This document shows, piece by piece, positions 1 through 7,611 of a stretch of 40,166 bases of DNA; the first letter of the stretch is position 1, and each line of letters begins with the position of its first letter. Position numbers and translations under genes: made by a program. The notes beneath the pieces are model-generated. The model did not search any database. It saw only the letters and a program-made list of their open reading frames with translations, and was not told where the DNA came from. Source of the stretch: an uncultured Bacilli bacterium (GTDB lineage Bacteria; Bacillota_I; Bacilli_A; RF39; UBA660); contig CAKPMY010000014.1 in the NCBI GenBank assembly GCA_934168245.1, forward strand, positions 1-40,166, written 5' to 3'.

Positions 1-36
1 TCACCTGTGAATTATAGGTTACAATCCTCTAATTAG
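1..36 (+). CDS. IS3-family transposase, C-terminal end only (partial)
   Basis: Frame 1 from the first base reads SPVNYRLQSSN and then stops at TAG (34-36). IS3-family (IS150-type) transposase OrfB proteins commonly end in a SPVxYRxQ motif a few residues before the stop. The match is short, but a recognisable IS3 terminal inverted repeat follows 16 bases later in the expected orientation. The gene would therefore enter from the left edge of the window. The catalytic DDE core lies outside, so activity cannot be judged. Confidence 0.7.
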   Translation, partial: SPVNYRLQSSN

Positions 37-51
37 AAACTATTAATAAAC

Positions 52-76
52 TGTCCAACTTTTGGGGTTCAGTTCA
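52..76 (+). mobile_element. Right terminal inverted repeat of an IS3-family element
   Basis: The segment starts TGTCCAAC, passes through a GGGG tract and ends GTTCAGTTCA. Its reverse complement has the form TGAACTG...CCCC...GTTGGACA, the typical outer end of IS3/IS150-group elements, which finish in CA at the right end. It sits just downstream of the transposase stop at 36. The element should extend leftwards out of the window, with its outer boundary near 76. The left repeat and target duplication are not visible. Confidence 0.65.
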
Positions 77-81
77 ACATT

Positions 82-105
82 AGGTAGAGAAATCTACTTT
101 TTTTT
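82..105 (+). terminator. Intrinsic terminator upstream of parA
   Basis: The stem GTAGA/TCTAC (extended by weak pairs) closes on a GAAA tetraloop and is followed by a run of eight or more T. It lies just outside the IS end and would stop transcription entering from the IS or from the gene beyond it. parA therefore depends on its own promoter. Confidence 0.7.
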
Positions 106-136
106 CATTAAAAACATTTAAAAAGTCAGAAAACTT

Positions 137-145
137 TGATACAAT
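137..145 (+). promoter_or_regulatory. Extended -10 promoter for parA-parB
   Basis: TGATACAAT is an extended -10 (TGn plus TACAAT) 31 bases before the parA ATG at 176. No good -35 is seen 17 bases upstream (TTTAAA). Confidence 0.5.
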
Positions 146-175
146 AATTAAGTAAAATGGAAAATGGGTGATTAG

Positions 176-961
176 ATGGGAAAGGTTATATCATTAGTAA
201 ATCAAAAAGGCGGAGTAGGAAAGACAACTACAAGTATTAATCTTTCTGCATCATTAGCAGTATTAGGGAAAAAAGTTCTATTAATAGATTTAGATCCACA
301 AGGAAATACAACTACTGGTGTAGGAATAAATAAAGGAGACATAGAAAGAAGTATATATGATGTTTTAATAGACGAATGTACAATAACAGAAGCCATGATT
401 AAAACAAAGTACAAAAATCTTTATGTTTTACCAGCAACAATTAATTTAGCTGGGTTAGATATTGAATTAGTAGAAAAAAGTAAACATGAGTCAGGCTTTC
501 AAAAAGGTGAGCAACTAAAAAGGCATATATCAGAAATAAAAGATAGTTTTGATTATATAATAATTGATTGTCCACCTTCATTAGGAGTTATAACAACAAA
601 TGCTCTAACAGCCTCAAACTCAGTGATAATTCCAGTACAATGTGAATTCTTTGCACTAGAAGGTATTACCCAACTACTAAAAACAATAATGCTAGCACAA
701 AAAACATTAAATCCAGACTTAGTAATAGAAGGAGTATTATTAACAATGCTTGATTCTAGAACTAATTTAGGATTTGAAGTAGTAGAAGACATTAGAAAAT
801 TCTTTAAAGAAAAAGTATACAATACAATTATTCCTAGATTAGTTAGATTGACAGAGGCTCCATCACATGGAGAACCAATTATAGTATATGATCCAAAAAG
901 TAGAGGAGCAGAAGCCTATATAAATTTAGCAAAGGAAGTGATTGCAAGAAATGGAAACTAG
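176..961 (+). CDS. parA: Chromosome partitioning ATPase ParA (Soj)
   Basis: This is a ParA/MinD-superfamily P-loop ATPase. It binds DNA non-specifically as an ATP dimer and works with ParB-parS in origin segregation and control of DnaA. The deviant Walker A (KGGVGKTTTS, residues 11-20) carries the signature lysine K11. The Walker A' segment LLIDLDPQGNTT is near residues 35-46, and the Walker B-like IIIDCPPSLG is around residue 128. At 261 aa it is the usual chromosomal Soj length, without the N-terminal HTH of plasmid ParA. Its 3' end overlaps the start of parB. The neighbouring ychF, rpsF-ssb-rpsR and dnaB indicate an origin-proximal chromosomal locus. Identification is secure. Confidence 0.97.
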   Translation: MGKVISLVNQKGGVGKTTTSINLSASLAVLGKKVLLIDLDPQGNTTTGVGINKGDIERSIYDVLIDECTITEAMIKTKYKNLYVLPATINLAGLDIELVEKSKHESGFQKGEQLKRHISEIKDSFDYIIIDCPPSLGVITTNALTASNSVIIPVQCEFFALEGITQLLKTIMLAQKTLNPDLVIEGVLLTMLDSRTNLGFEVVEDIRKFFKEKVYNTIIPRLVRLTEAPSHGEPIIVYDPKSRGAEAYINLAKEVIARNGN

Positions 962-1847
962 TACAAAAAGAAGAGCCTTAGGTAGAGGATTAGAAGAATT
1001 ATTCTACAATGAACCAATTGATTACAATAAAGTAGAAGAAAAAATACTAACAGAAACACCAAGAGAAGAAATTGAAATGGTAAAAATCGATGAATTAAGA
1101 AGTAATCCATATCAGCCAAGAAAAGTATTTGATGAAGAAGCACTTCAAGAATTAGCCGCTTCAATAAAAGAACATGGTGTATTTCAACCAATCATAATTA
1201 AAAAGAGTATTAAAGGCTACGAAATAATTGCCGGTGAACGAAGAGTAAAAGCCTCAAAAATGGCTGGACTTGAAGAAATACCAGCCATAGTACGTGATTT
1301 TTCTGATAATGAAATGATGGAAATAGCCTTACTAGAAAACTTACAAAGAGAAAACTTAAATGCTATTGAAGAGTCAACTGCTTACAAAAAATTATTAGAG
1401 ACATTATCTCTAACACAAGAAGAACTTGCTAAAAGACTAGGAAAAAGTAGAAGTCATATCACAAATATGTTAGGACTTTTAACATTACCAGAAGAAGTTC
1501 AAACAGCCTTAAGTAACAAAGAATTAACTATGGGACATGCTAGAATAATCAGTAAACTAGAAAATAAAGAACAACAAATAGCCCTAACAAATAGAGTTAA
1601 AGACGAAGGCCTTAGTGTTAGACAATTAGAAGACATTACTCAATCAAATGAAAAATTTATAAGAGTACATGAAATAAAGAAAAAACAAAAAGAAGTAAAT
1701 TCAGAATATCAATACTTACAAGAAGAATTATGCGAAAGATTAGGAACAAAAGTTAGAATAAAGAGTAATAAAATAGAAATAAGTTTTGTAAATTCTAGTG
1801 ACCTAAACCGTCTATTAGAAATAATGAACTTAGAATCTATGAGGTAA
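951..1847 (+). CDS. parB: Chromosome partitioning protein ParB (Spo0J)
   Basis: This is a ParB/Spo0J CTPase clamp that loads at parS sites and spreads; it partners the ParA encoded just upstream. The N-terminal domain has the NPYQPRKVFD box (about residues 52-61) and the CTP-binding GERR motif (95-98). The central helix-turn-helix is LTQEELAKRLGKSRSHITNM, and a C-terminal dimerisation domain follows. The chosen start is the ATG at 951, giving 298 aa that begin METSTKRRALGRGLEELF, the usual ParB opening with the ParA-contacting basic tail. A TTG at 942 in the same frame is possible but sits too close to the ribosome-binding sequence. The start overlaps the parA stop, so the pair is translationally coupled. 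Confidence 0.96.
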   Translation: METSTKRRALGRGLEELFYNEPIDYNKVEEKILTETPREEIEMVKIDELRSNPYQPRKVFDEEALQELAASIKEHGVFQPIIIKKSIKGYEIIAGERRVKASKMAGLEEIPAIVRDFSDNEMMEIALLENLQRENLNAIEESTAYKKLLETLSLTQEELAKRLGKSRSHITNMLGLLTLPEEVQTALSNKELTMGHARIISKLENKEQQIALTNRVKDEGLSVRQLEDITQSNEKFIRVHEIKKKQKEVNSEYQYLQEELCERLGTKVRIKSNKIEISFVNSSDLNRLLEIMNLESMR

Positions 1848-1850
1848 TTT

Positions 1851-2663
1851 ATGTTAAAACTAGATAGTATCGAAATAAATATAATGCATATAATTCTTCC
1901 TATAATTTATATATTAATAGGAATAATAGTATATAAAATATTAAAAAGAATTATTGATAAAAGCATAAATGTAAGTAAGATTACCCTAAAATCTCATAAG
2001 CAAAGAGCAGAGACAATAAAGATGCTAATTCTAAATATAATTAAATATATAACAGTCATTCTAGTAACATTAGCAATCTTATCAACTTATGGCATAAATG
2101 TTAAATCAATCTTAGCCGGACTTGGAATAACAACCGCAATTATCGGTTTAGCCTTCCAAGATCTAGCCAAAGATTTAATAGCCGGAATCTCCATAATAAC
2201 CGAAAATCAATACGAAGTAGGGGATACTATCGAAGTTGATGGCTTTATGGGAGAAGTTGTTTTCTTAGGTTTAAAAACCACAAAAATAAGAGATTTTAAA
2301 GGAGCAACCAAGATTATTTCCAACCATAACATGGATAAAATAATAAATTATAGTCTTCATGATAGTCTTGCTTTAATAGATATTGGAGCAAGTTACGATA
2401 ATACACCAGAAGAAGTGGAAAAAGTTTTACAAGAACTAATATCCTCACTAAATGGAAAAATTCCAAATGTAACCGGAGATATTCAACTATTAGGTATAAA
2501 CAAACTAGGAGATTCATCTGTTGAATATCGTATAACAGCCCCAACCAAGCCAATGCAACACTATGCTGTTGAAAGAAGACTAAGAAAAGAAATCAAAAAT
2601 GCCTTCGATAAAGCAAAAATAAATATACCATATCCACAAGTAGAGGTGCATAATGGAAAATAA
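1851..2663 (+). CDS. Small-conductance mechanosensitive channel, MscS family
   Basis: This 270-aa membrane protein has about three N-terminal hydrophobic helices (near residues 10-30, 55-82 and 90-120) and a soluble beta-rich C-terminal half. The pore helix region ILAGLGITTAIIGLAFQDL followed by KDLIAGISI is the classic MscS TM3. The MscS beta domain follows (YEVGDTIEVDGFMGEVV, then LKTTKIRDF). Such channels open under membrane tension to release osmolytes. It starts three bases after parB with a GAGGT site overlapping the parB end, so it is part of the par operon. An MscS gene next to parAB is a recurring arrangement in Firmicutes. Confidence 0.93.
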   Translation: MLKLDSIEINIMHIILPIIYILIGIIVYKILKRIIDKSINVSKITLKSHKQRAETIKMLILNIIKYITVILVTLAILSTYGINVKSILAGLGITTAIIGLAFQDLAKDLIAGISIITENQYEVGDTIEVDGFMGEVVFLGLKTTKIRDFKGATKIISNHNMDKIINYSLHDSLALIDIGASYDNTPEEVEKVLQELISSLNGKIPNVTGDIQLLGINKLGDSSVEYRITAPTKPMQHYAVERRLRKEIKNAFDKAKINIPYPQVEVHNGK

Positions 2664-2847
2664 AGAATATACAATAGGAACCAAAGTAATTATGAAAAAG
2701 CCACATCCCTGTGGAACAAATAAATGGGAAATTACTCGCTTAGGTGCCGATATAAAAATAAAATGTATTAACTGTGGTAGAACAGTTTTAATACCTAGAA
2801 TAGAATTTAATAAAAAACTAAAAAAGATAGTTGAAGAGGAGGAATAG
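2653..2847 (+). CDS. DUF951 family protein (YyzM-like)
   Basis: This 64-aa basic protein matches the DUF951 family. It has the N-terminal strand YTIGTKVIMKKPHPCGTNKW, then ITRLGADIKIKCINCGR, then a C-terminal VLIPRIEFNKKLKK segment. The two cysteine sites (CG near residue 20; CINC near 37-40) look like a minimal zinc site. In Bacilli the gene normally lies between parB and ychF, as it does here except for the inserted transporter gene. It overlaps the mscS end by 11 bases, implying translational coupling. Its function is not established, and I assign none. Confidence 0.88.
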   Translation: MENKEYTIGTKVIMKKPHPCGTNKWEITRLGADIKIKCINCGRTVLIPRIEFNKKLKKIVEEEE

Positions 2848-2848
2848 A

Positions 2849-4444
2849 ATGTTTCAAAAGAAAACACTTCGCTTAAAAAAATTTTATCTCCATCCAACAA
2901 CAACATATTTACTATTAACAATAGGTGTTGTAATACTTAGTGCCATATTTTCAGGCCTAGAGATGCAAGCAACCTATAATACTATTAATGTAAACACTAA
3001 AGAACTAGAACCAACATTAATAGCCGTAGAAAACTTACTTAGTTTTGATGGTATGAAGTTTATTATAAGTAATGCTACCAAGAACTTTATTAGTTTTGCC
3101 CCATTAGGAACATTATTAGTATCGCTATTAGGTCTAACAATAGCAGAATCAACAGGTATGTTAGAAACAATAACTAGAAGAAAATTAAAAAAGATACCTA
3201 AAAATATCTTTACATTTATAATTTTATTTGTAGCAACCATTTCATCATTAATAAATGAAGTTGGTTATGCCATACTAATTCCTCTAGTAGCCTTAATTTA
3301 CTTCATGAATGATCGAAACCCAATCTTAGGTATAATAACAGCCTTTACTGGTGTAGCCTTTGGTTACGGAGTTTCAATATTTGTAGGTAGTATGGAAGAT
3401 TCTCTAATAGAATACACAAAGAATGCTGCTTCCTTAATAGATGACTCAGCCCACATAGCCTTAACATCAAATCTATTCTTTATAATAGCAGCCTCAATTA
3501 TAATTTCTATAGTAGGAACAATCATAATTGAAAAAATAATTGCTCCTAAAATAGGAAAGTATAAAAAAGAAGAAGAATTAGCTCAAACTGAAAAATATAA
3601 TATCGTTATAGATGAAGAAAAAGAACAAGTAGAGATAGAAAAAGATCGCCGTGAAAAAGCCGGTATGAAATCAGCCCTAATAACTGGAATAGTTTTCTTA
3701 GTACTATTCATCTGGTCTATGATTCCAAACTTACCATATTCTGGAATGTTACTAGACATGAATGAAAGTACTTATCTAAATCAAGTATTTGGAGATAACT
3801 CATACTTTAAAAATTCATTTACTTATATAGTATCACTATTCTTCTGTACCACGGGTCTTGCTTATGGAATTGCCGCTCATACAATAAAAAGTGATTCTAA
3901 ATTAATAGAAAAAGTAAGTGAAAGGTTCCAAAAAATAGGAAGTATCTTTATTCTTATGTTTGTAGCCGCTCAGTTTATTGCTATATTTAAAAGAACAAAT
4001 ATTGGTCTAATTATTACGACATGGTTAGCAAACCTCGTAAGAATCCTAGATTTTTCAGGAATACCGTTAATAATAATAACTATGCTTTTTATAGCCATAG
4101 CAAATATTTTCTTAACCGGTACAGCAACCAAATGGATGATATTTGCCCCAGTCGTAGTTCCATTATTTATGCAGTCAAACATTTCTCCACAATTTGCTCA
4201 AATAATTATGAGAGCCGGAGATTCAATGACTAAAGGATTTACGCCTTTATTAGCCGCCTTTACTATTTATATTGGTTACCTAAATATTTATAACTTAAAT
4301 TCGAAGAAACCATATACAATAAGTAAGTCATTAAAACTAATAACTCCATACTTCTTATTAATATCAGCAACATGGATCTTACTAGTAATAGGTTGGTATA
4401 TTATAGGACTACCTATTGGACCAAACGTATTTCCAACAATTTAA
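2849..4444 (+). CDS. AbgT-family transporter (p-aminobenzoyl-glutamate transporter-like)
   Basis: This 531-aa polytopic membrane protein has about 11-12 hydrophobic segments. It matches the AbgT/MtrF family in overall plan. Features include an early FISFAPLGTLLVSLLGLTIAESTGMLE segment (near residue 85), a cytoplasmic acidic/basic loop around 240-275 (EEKEQVEIEKDRREK), and a late ATKWMIFAPVVVPLFMQ region typical of the substrate-binding hairpin. Family members import p-aminobenzoyl-glutamate or export antimetabolites; the direction here is unknown. The ATG at 2849 is preferred over a TTG at 2831 because GAGGAGG (2835-2842) precedes it at good distance. That ribosome-binding site lies in the 3' end of the DUF951 gene. 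It looks like an insertion into the usual parB-DUF951-ychF order. Confidence 0.9.
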   Translation: MFQKKTLRLKKFYLHPTTTYLLLTIGVVILSAIFSGLEMQATYNTINVNTKELEPTLIAVENLLSFDGMKFIISNATKNFISFAPLGTLLVSLLGLTIAESTGMLETITRRKLKKIPKNIFTFIILFVATISSLINEVGYAILIPLVALIYFMNDRNPILGIITAFTGVAFGYGVSIFVGSMEDSLIEYTKNAASLIDDSAHIALTSNLFFIIAASIIISIVGTIIIEKIIAPKIGKYKKEEELAQTEKYNIVIDEEKEQVEIEKDRREKAGMKSALITGIVFLVLFIWSMIPNLPYSGMLLDMNESTYLNQVFGDNSYFKNSFTYIVSLFFCTTGLAYGIAAHTIKSDSKLIEKVSERFQKIGSIFILMFVAAQFIAIFKRTNIGLIITTWLANLVRILDFSGIPLIIITMLFIAIANIFLTGTATKWMIFAPVVVPLFMQSNISPQFAQIIMRAGDSMTKGFTPLLAAFTIYIGYLNIYNLNSKKPYTISKSLKLITPYFLLISATWILLVIGWYIIGLPIGPNVFPTI

Positions 4445-4462
4445 CACCGTAAGGTGTTTTTT
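4443..4462 (+). terminator. Intrinsic terminator ending the par operon
   Basis: The stem AACACC/GGTGTT has a GTAA loop and a T run. The stop codon of the AbgT gene (4442-4444) overlaps the left arm. Confidence 0.8.
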
Positions 4463-4501
4463 CTTCATATAATAGAAAAAACTACCAAAAAATAAAAACT
4501 A

Positions 4502-4510
4502 TGCTATAAT
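4502..4510 (+). promoter_or_regulatory. Extended -10 promoter for ychF
   Basis: TGCTATAAT is a perfect extended -10 located 27 bases before the ychF start. No convincing -35 is visible. Confidence 0.65.
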
Positions 4511-4537
4511 AACTACAGAAAGAAAAGAGGTACATAT

Positions 4538-5638
4538 ATGAGTTTAACAGCCGGTATTGTAGGATTACCAAACGTAGGTAAATCTACACTATTTAATGCC
4601 ATAACAAATCAAAAAATATTAGCGGAAAATTACCCTTTCGCTACAATAGAACCAAACGTAGGTGTAGTAACAGTTCCAGATGAAAGAATGGATAAGTTAA
4701 AAGAAATGTACGAGCCAAATCGTTTTATTCCAACGGCCTATGAATTTACAGATATTGCAGGATTAGTAAAAGGTGCATCTCAAGGAGAAGGGCTTGGTAA
4801 CAAATTCTTATCCCATATACGTGAAGTAGATGCTATAGTAGAAGTAGTAAGATGTTTTGACGATGGAAAAATCATTCACGTCGAAGGCAATATCGATCCA
4901 ATTCGTGATATTGAAACAATAAACTTAGAATTAGCCATCGCCGATCTAGATGTTATTAACAATAGATTAGAAAGAGTTGCTAAAAAAGCCAGAACAACTA
5001 AAGATAAAGATGATTTACTAGAAGCCGAAGTCTTAGAAAAATGCAAAAAAGCCTTAGAGGAAAACAAAGCCTTAAGACAACTTGGTCTAACAGAAGATGA
5101 AAAGAAAATAATTAAATCATATAGTTTTTTAACTCTAAAACCAATAATTTATCTTGCTAATATTAAAGAAAGTGAACTAGGAAATCCAGATAATGAATAC
5201 GTAAAATTAGTAAAAGACTATGCCTCAAAAGAAAATGCTCGAGTAGTAAGTCTTTGTGCCAAGGTAGAAGAAGAATTAAGTGAAATGTCTAAAGAAGATA
5301 AGCAAGAAATGCTAGAAGGCTTAGGCCTAGACGGCTCAGGTCTAGACAAATTAATTACCGCAACATATGATATTCTAGGTCTAGCAACTTATTTCACAGT
5401 AGGAAAAGATGAAGTAAGAGCCTGGACATTTAAAAAAGGTATGAATGCTAAACAATGTGCTGGAATAATTCATACAGACTTTGAAAAAGGCTTCATTCGT
5501 GCCGAAGTAATTTCATATACTGATTTAATAGAATGTGGTAGTGAACTAAAAGTAAAAGAAGCAGGAAAGGCTCGTCTAGAAGGAAAAGACTATTTAATGC
5601 AAGACGGAGATATTTGCCATTTCAGATTCAATGTATAA
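4538..5638 (+). CDS. ychF: Ribosome-associated ATPase/GTPase YchF (OLA1 family)
   Basis: This is an Obg-family P-loop NTPase that prefers ATP and associates with the ribosome; it is implicated in stress responses. The P-loop GLPNVGKS is at residues 9-16, the G2 region at NYPFATIEPNVGVV, and G3 is DIAGLVKGAS. A coiled-coil insertion covers about 125-200. The C-terminal TGS domain ends in ICHFRFNV, the usual last residues of the family. Length (366 aa) is standard. It has its own promoter and lies in the conserved parB-ychF-rpsF neighbourhood of the Bacilli origin region. Confidence 0.97.
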   Translation: MSLTAGIVGLPNVGKSTLFNAITNQKILAENYPFATIEPNVGVVTVPDERMDKLKEMYEPNRFIPTAYEFTDIAGLVKGASQGEGLGNKFLSHIREVDAIVEVVRCFDDGKIIHVEGNIDPIRDIETINLELAIADLDVINNRLERVAKKARTTKDKDDLLEAEVLEKCKKALEENKALRQLGLTEDEKKIIKSYSFLTLKPIIYLANIKESELGNPDNEYVKLVKDYASKENARVVSLCAKVEEELSEMSKEDKQEMLEGLGLDGSGLDKLITATYDILGLATYFTVGKDEVRAWTFKKGMNAKQCAGIIHTDFEKGFIRAEVISYTDLIECGSELKVKEAGKARLEGKDYLMQDGDICHFRFNV

Positions 5639-5669
5639 TAAATTTATAAAAAATGTAAAAGGATAAAGT

Positions 5670-6443
5670 ATGAATAAACTTATAATTTTTGAAACAAATA
5701 ATCAAGATGGCATAATGAGTAAAGTTAAACGGTTTTATCCATCATCCTATACTGAAGAAGAAATATCGCAAGCCTTTTTAAAAACTCGTCAAAAAATAGG
5801 AGAAAAATATAATTTTAATGGCTTAAAAATTCTTCAACCAGCCCAAAAAGATGTGGAAAAAACCTTTACTTATCCAGACGGTACCTATAAACGTATTGAT
5901 GAGTCTTGTCTAAATCAAAAAGACTTATGGAATGAAAAAATACCAGCAGATATTTTAGTCCTAGACTCAAATTATCCCAATATTGTGGTCGGACACCGAA
6001 TGGCTGACTGTCCCGTTATTATAGCCGAAGATAGAAAACAACAAGTAGTAGCAGTTTCTCATTGCGGAGCCATGCAAATAAATAGAAAAGTCCCAATGTA
6101 TACAATAAAAGCCTTACAAAAAGAAGTAAATAGTAATAAAAATGACATTTTTGTCTACATAGGCAGCTGCATAAAAAAAGATTCATATACATATGACTGT
6201 TACCCTAATTGGGCAACAGATAAGACTATCTGGAAAGATTGTATCGAAAAGAAGGACAATATTTACTATATTGATTTAGTAACCGCTATAATTAATCAGT
6301 TAGATATTCCTAAAGAGAATATTACAGTAAGTCCAATTGATACTTATAAAGATCCAACATACTATTCCCACGTATCAGAAATAAAGAAAGAAGAAAAACC
6401 GAGCGGCCAAAACTTTGTAGGGGCTTTTTATAAATCAGAATAA
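5670..6443 (+). CDS. Divergent PgeF/YfiH-like protein (multicopper polyphenol oxidase/laccase fold)
   Basis: The overall pattern fits the PgeF/YfiH/LACC1 fold, whose members are zinc-dependent purine nucleoside phosphorylases or peptidoglycan-editing factors. It has the GHRMADCPVII block (family AxxADCxPVL, Cys114) and a following SHCG block with His131 (family HAGWRG). There is an IGSCIKKDSYTYD block (family GPxI) and a C-terminal YYSHVSE...SGQNF block (family FYSxRR..GR). Two core motifs are eroded. The QVHG motif carrying the first metal histidine reads QPAQ (56-59), and the WRG after the second histidine is absent. It may therefore be inactive or differently active. It sits 31 bases after ychF, probably in the same transcript. 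The fold assignment is fairly sure; the function is not. Confidence 0.7.
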   Translation: MNKLIIFETNNQDGIMSKVKRFYPSSYTEEEISQAFLKTRQKIGEKYNFNGLKILQPAQKDVEKTFTYPDGTYKRIDESCLNQKDLWNEKIPADILVLDSNYPNIVVGHRMADCPVIIAEDRKQQVVAVSHCGAMQINRKVPMYTIKALQKEVNSNKNDIFVYIGSCIKKDSYTYDCYPNWATDKTIWKDCIEKKDNIYYIDLVTAIINQLDIPKENITVSPIDTYKDPTYYSHVSEIKKEEKPSGQNFVGAFYKSE

Positions 6444-6719
6444 TTATGTTAGATAATTTACACACTAACATCTAGTCTTAAAAGTAAGTATGAGCCAAAA
6501 ATGGTAAAAACTGATAAAACAAAAAATAAAAAAATTAAGCACAGCACCCAACCCCACATCACTTACAAAATAAAACTTAATACTCATATATTCTAAAGGT
6601 ATAATGTAAATTATATCTTTTTCTTATTAAATTCTCCTTAAAATCATCAAATCAAAAACCAACTCCACCAAATGTACCTTATAATTTACCTTTTAAAGTA
6701 CTTTTTAATTGAAAAAATA
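6444..6719. other. Non-coding stretch between the PgeF-like gene and rpsF
   Basis: No convincing gene is present. It contains a 7-bp hairpin ATGTTAG/CTAACAT (6446-6471) just after the PgeF-like stop, without a T run, and two isolated TATAAT words (6600-6605 and 6679-6684). A C-rich patch lies near 6541-6564, unusual in this AT-rich window. A 40-codon hydrophobic reading frame on the minus strand (6587 down to 6465) lacks a ribosome-binding site and is not called. Confidence 0.5.
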
Positions 6720-6748
6720 TAGACAAAAAAAAATAACTTTGTTATAAT
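6720..6748 (+). promoter_or_regulatory. Promoter for rpsF-ssb-rpsR
   Basis: The -35 is TAGACA (6720-6725), the spacer 17 bases, and the -10 a perfect TATAAT (6743-6748). Transcription should begin near 6755, just before the structured leader. Confidence 0.85.
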
Positions 6749-6752
6749 ACAA

Positions 6753-6807
6753 CCGAGTATTTAAAATACTCCTTGCTGTAATTACAGCCGAATAGTCCAA
6801 AAGGAGG
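6753..6807 (+). promoter_or_regulatory. Candidate S6:S18-binding leader RNA of rpsF
   Basis: A hairpin GCTGT-AATT-ACAGC (6775-6788) is followed by an asymmetric bulge beginning with the CCG triplet (788-790 region). An outer stem pairs CTCCTT (6769-6774) with AAGGAG (6801-6806), which is the rpsF ribosome-binding site. A CCG in a bulge closed by two helices is the signature of the leader bound by the S6:S18 complex. A second, competing hairpin GAGTATT/AATACTC (6755-6771) would free the site. The structure is read by eye and was not computed. Confidence 0.6.
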
Positions 6808-6815
6808 TGCAAACA

Positions 6816-7103
6816 ATGAATAAATATGAAGTTATGTTTATCGTAAGACCAGACATGGAGGAAGCAGAAATCAAAAAGACTGCTGATGATATGAAAAAGG
6901 TTTTAACTGATAATGGTGCTAATTTTTTAGAAGAAAAATCATTAGGACAAAAAGAATTGGCTTATGAAATTAATAAGTTCAAGACTGGATACTATTACTT
7001 ATTCGTAATAGAGTCAGAAAGTTCTGCTACTAAAGAATTTGATCGTGTAGCAAGAATCAATGAAAGCCTACTTCGTCATTTAGTTGTAAAAGTAGAAGAC
7101 TAA
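6816..7103 (+). CDS. rpsF: 30S ribosomal protein S6
   Basis: This 95-aa protein starts MNKYEVMFIVRPDM and has the S6 landmarks: a first strand that binds S18, the central GQKELAYEINKFKTGYYYLFVIE (split here by the family's invariant tyrosines), and the C-terminal RHLVVKVED. It binds the central domain of 16S rRNA with S18. The start is the ATG at 6816, nine bases after AAGGAGG (6801-6807). The in-frame GTG at 6807 overlaps that site and is rejected. It is the first gene of the rpsF-ssb-rpsR operon and is probably autoregulated through the leader. Confidence 0.97.
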   Translation: MNKYEVMFIVRPDMEEAEIKKTADDMKKVLTDNGANFLEEKSLGQKELAYEINKFKTGYYYLFVIESESSATKEFDRVARINESLLRHLVVKVED

Positions 7104-7119
7104 GAGAAAGAGGTAAACT

Positions 7120-7596
7120 ATGAATAAAGTATTTTTAATAGGAAGACTAACAAGGGATCCAGAGCTAAGATACACAGGTAATAATACTCCAGTAGCAACA
7201 TTTTCATTAGCCGTTAACAGACCATTCACTAGTCAATCTGGTGAAAGAGAAGCTGATTTTATTAATATTGTAGTATGGAGAAAACAAGCCGAAAATGTTA
7301 AAAACTATTTAACACAAGGTAGCCAAGCCGCAATAGAAGGTCGTATTCAAGTTAGAAGTTACGATGATAATAATGGCCAAAAAAGATATGTTACAGAAGT
7401 TATTGCTGATAATGTAGAATTTTTAGGATCAAAATCTTCCTCAAATAATCTAAATAATGCACCATCACAAGATAATGGCCCAACACCATACGATTTTGGT
7501 GGCGCTAAAGAACCAAAAGGAACAGATGTAGATAGTAATCCATTTGCTGACTTTGGTTCAAGCATCGAAATTAGTGATGATGAATTACCATTCTAA
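7120..7596 (+). CDS. ssb: Single-stranded DNA-binding protein SSB
   Basis: This is an OB-fold SSB of 158 aa. The N-terminal domain shows MNKVFLIGRLTRDPELRYT, the FSLAVNRPF strand, ADFINIVVWRKQAENV and the GSQAAIEGRIQVRSYDD block. A variable Asn/Gly/Pro linker follows from about residue 108. The tail ends DDELPF, the acidic C-terminal tip that recruits replication and repair partners. It lies between rpsF and rpsR, the invariant order in Bacilli, 16 bases after rpsF. Confidence 0.97.
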   Translation: MNKVFLIGRLTRDPELRYTGNNTPVATFSLAVNRPFTSQSGEREADFINIVVWRKQAENVKNYLTQGSQAAIEGRIQVRSYDDNNGQKRYVTEVIADNVEFLGSKSSSNNLNNAPSQDNGPTPYDFGGAKEPKGTDVDSNPFADFGSSIEISDDELPF

Positions 7597-7611
7597 AAAG
7601 GAGGATAAACA

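Noticed and set aside
1..4444. parS sites near parAB
   Set aside because: No TGTTTCACGTGAAACA-like 16-mer was found on reading the window; the sites may lie outside.
6465..6587. 40-codon hydrophobic reading frame on the minus strand upstream of rpsF, starting MSIKFYFVSDVG
   Set aside because: No ribosome-binding site, TTT-rich chance composition on the complement of an A-rich gap, and no family resemblance. A type I toxin-like peptide cannot be excluded but is not supported.
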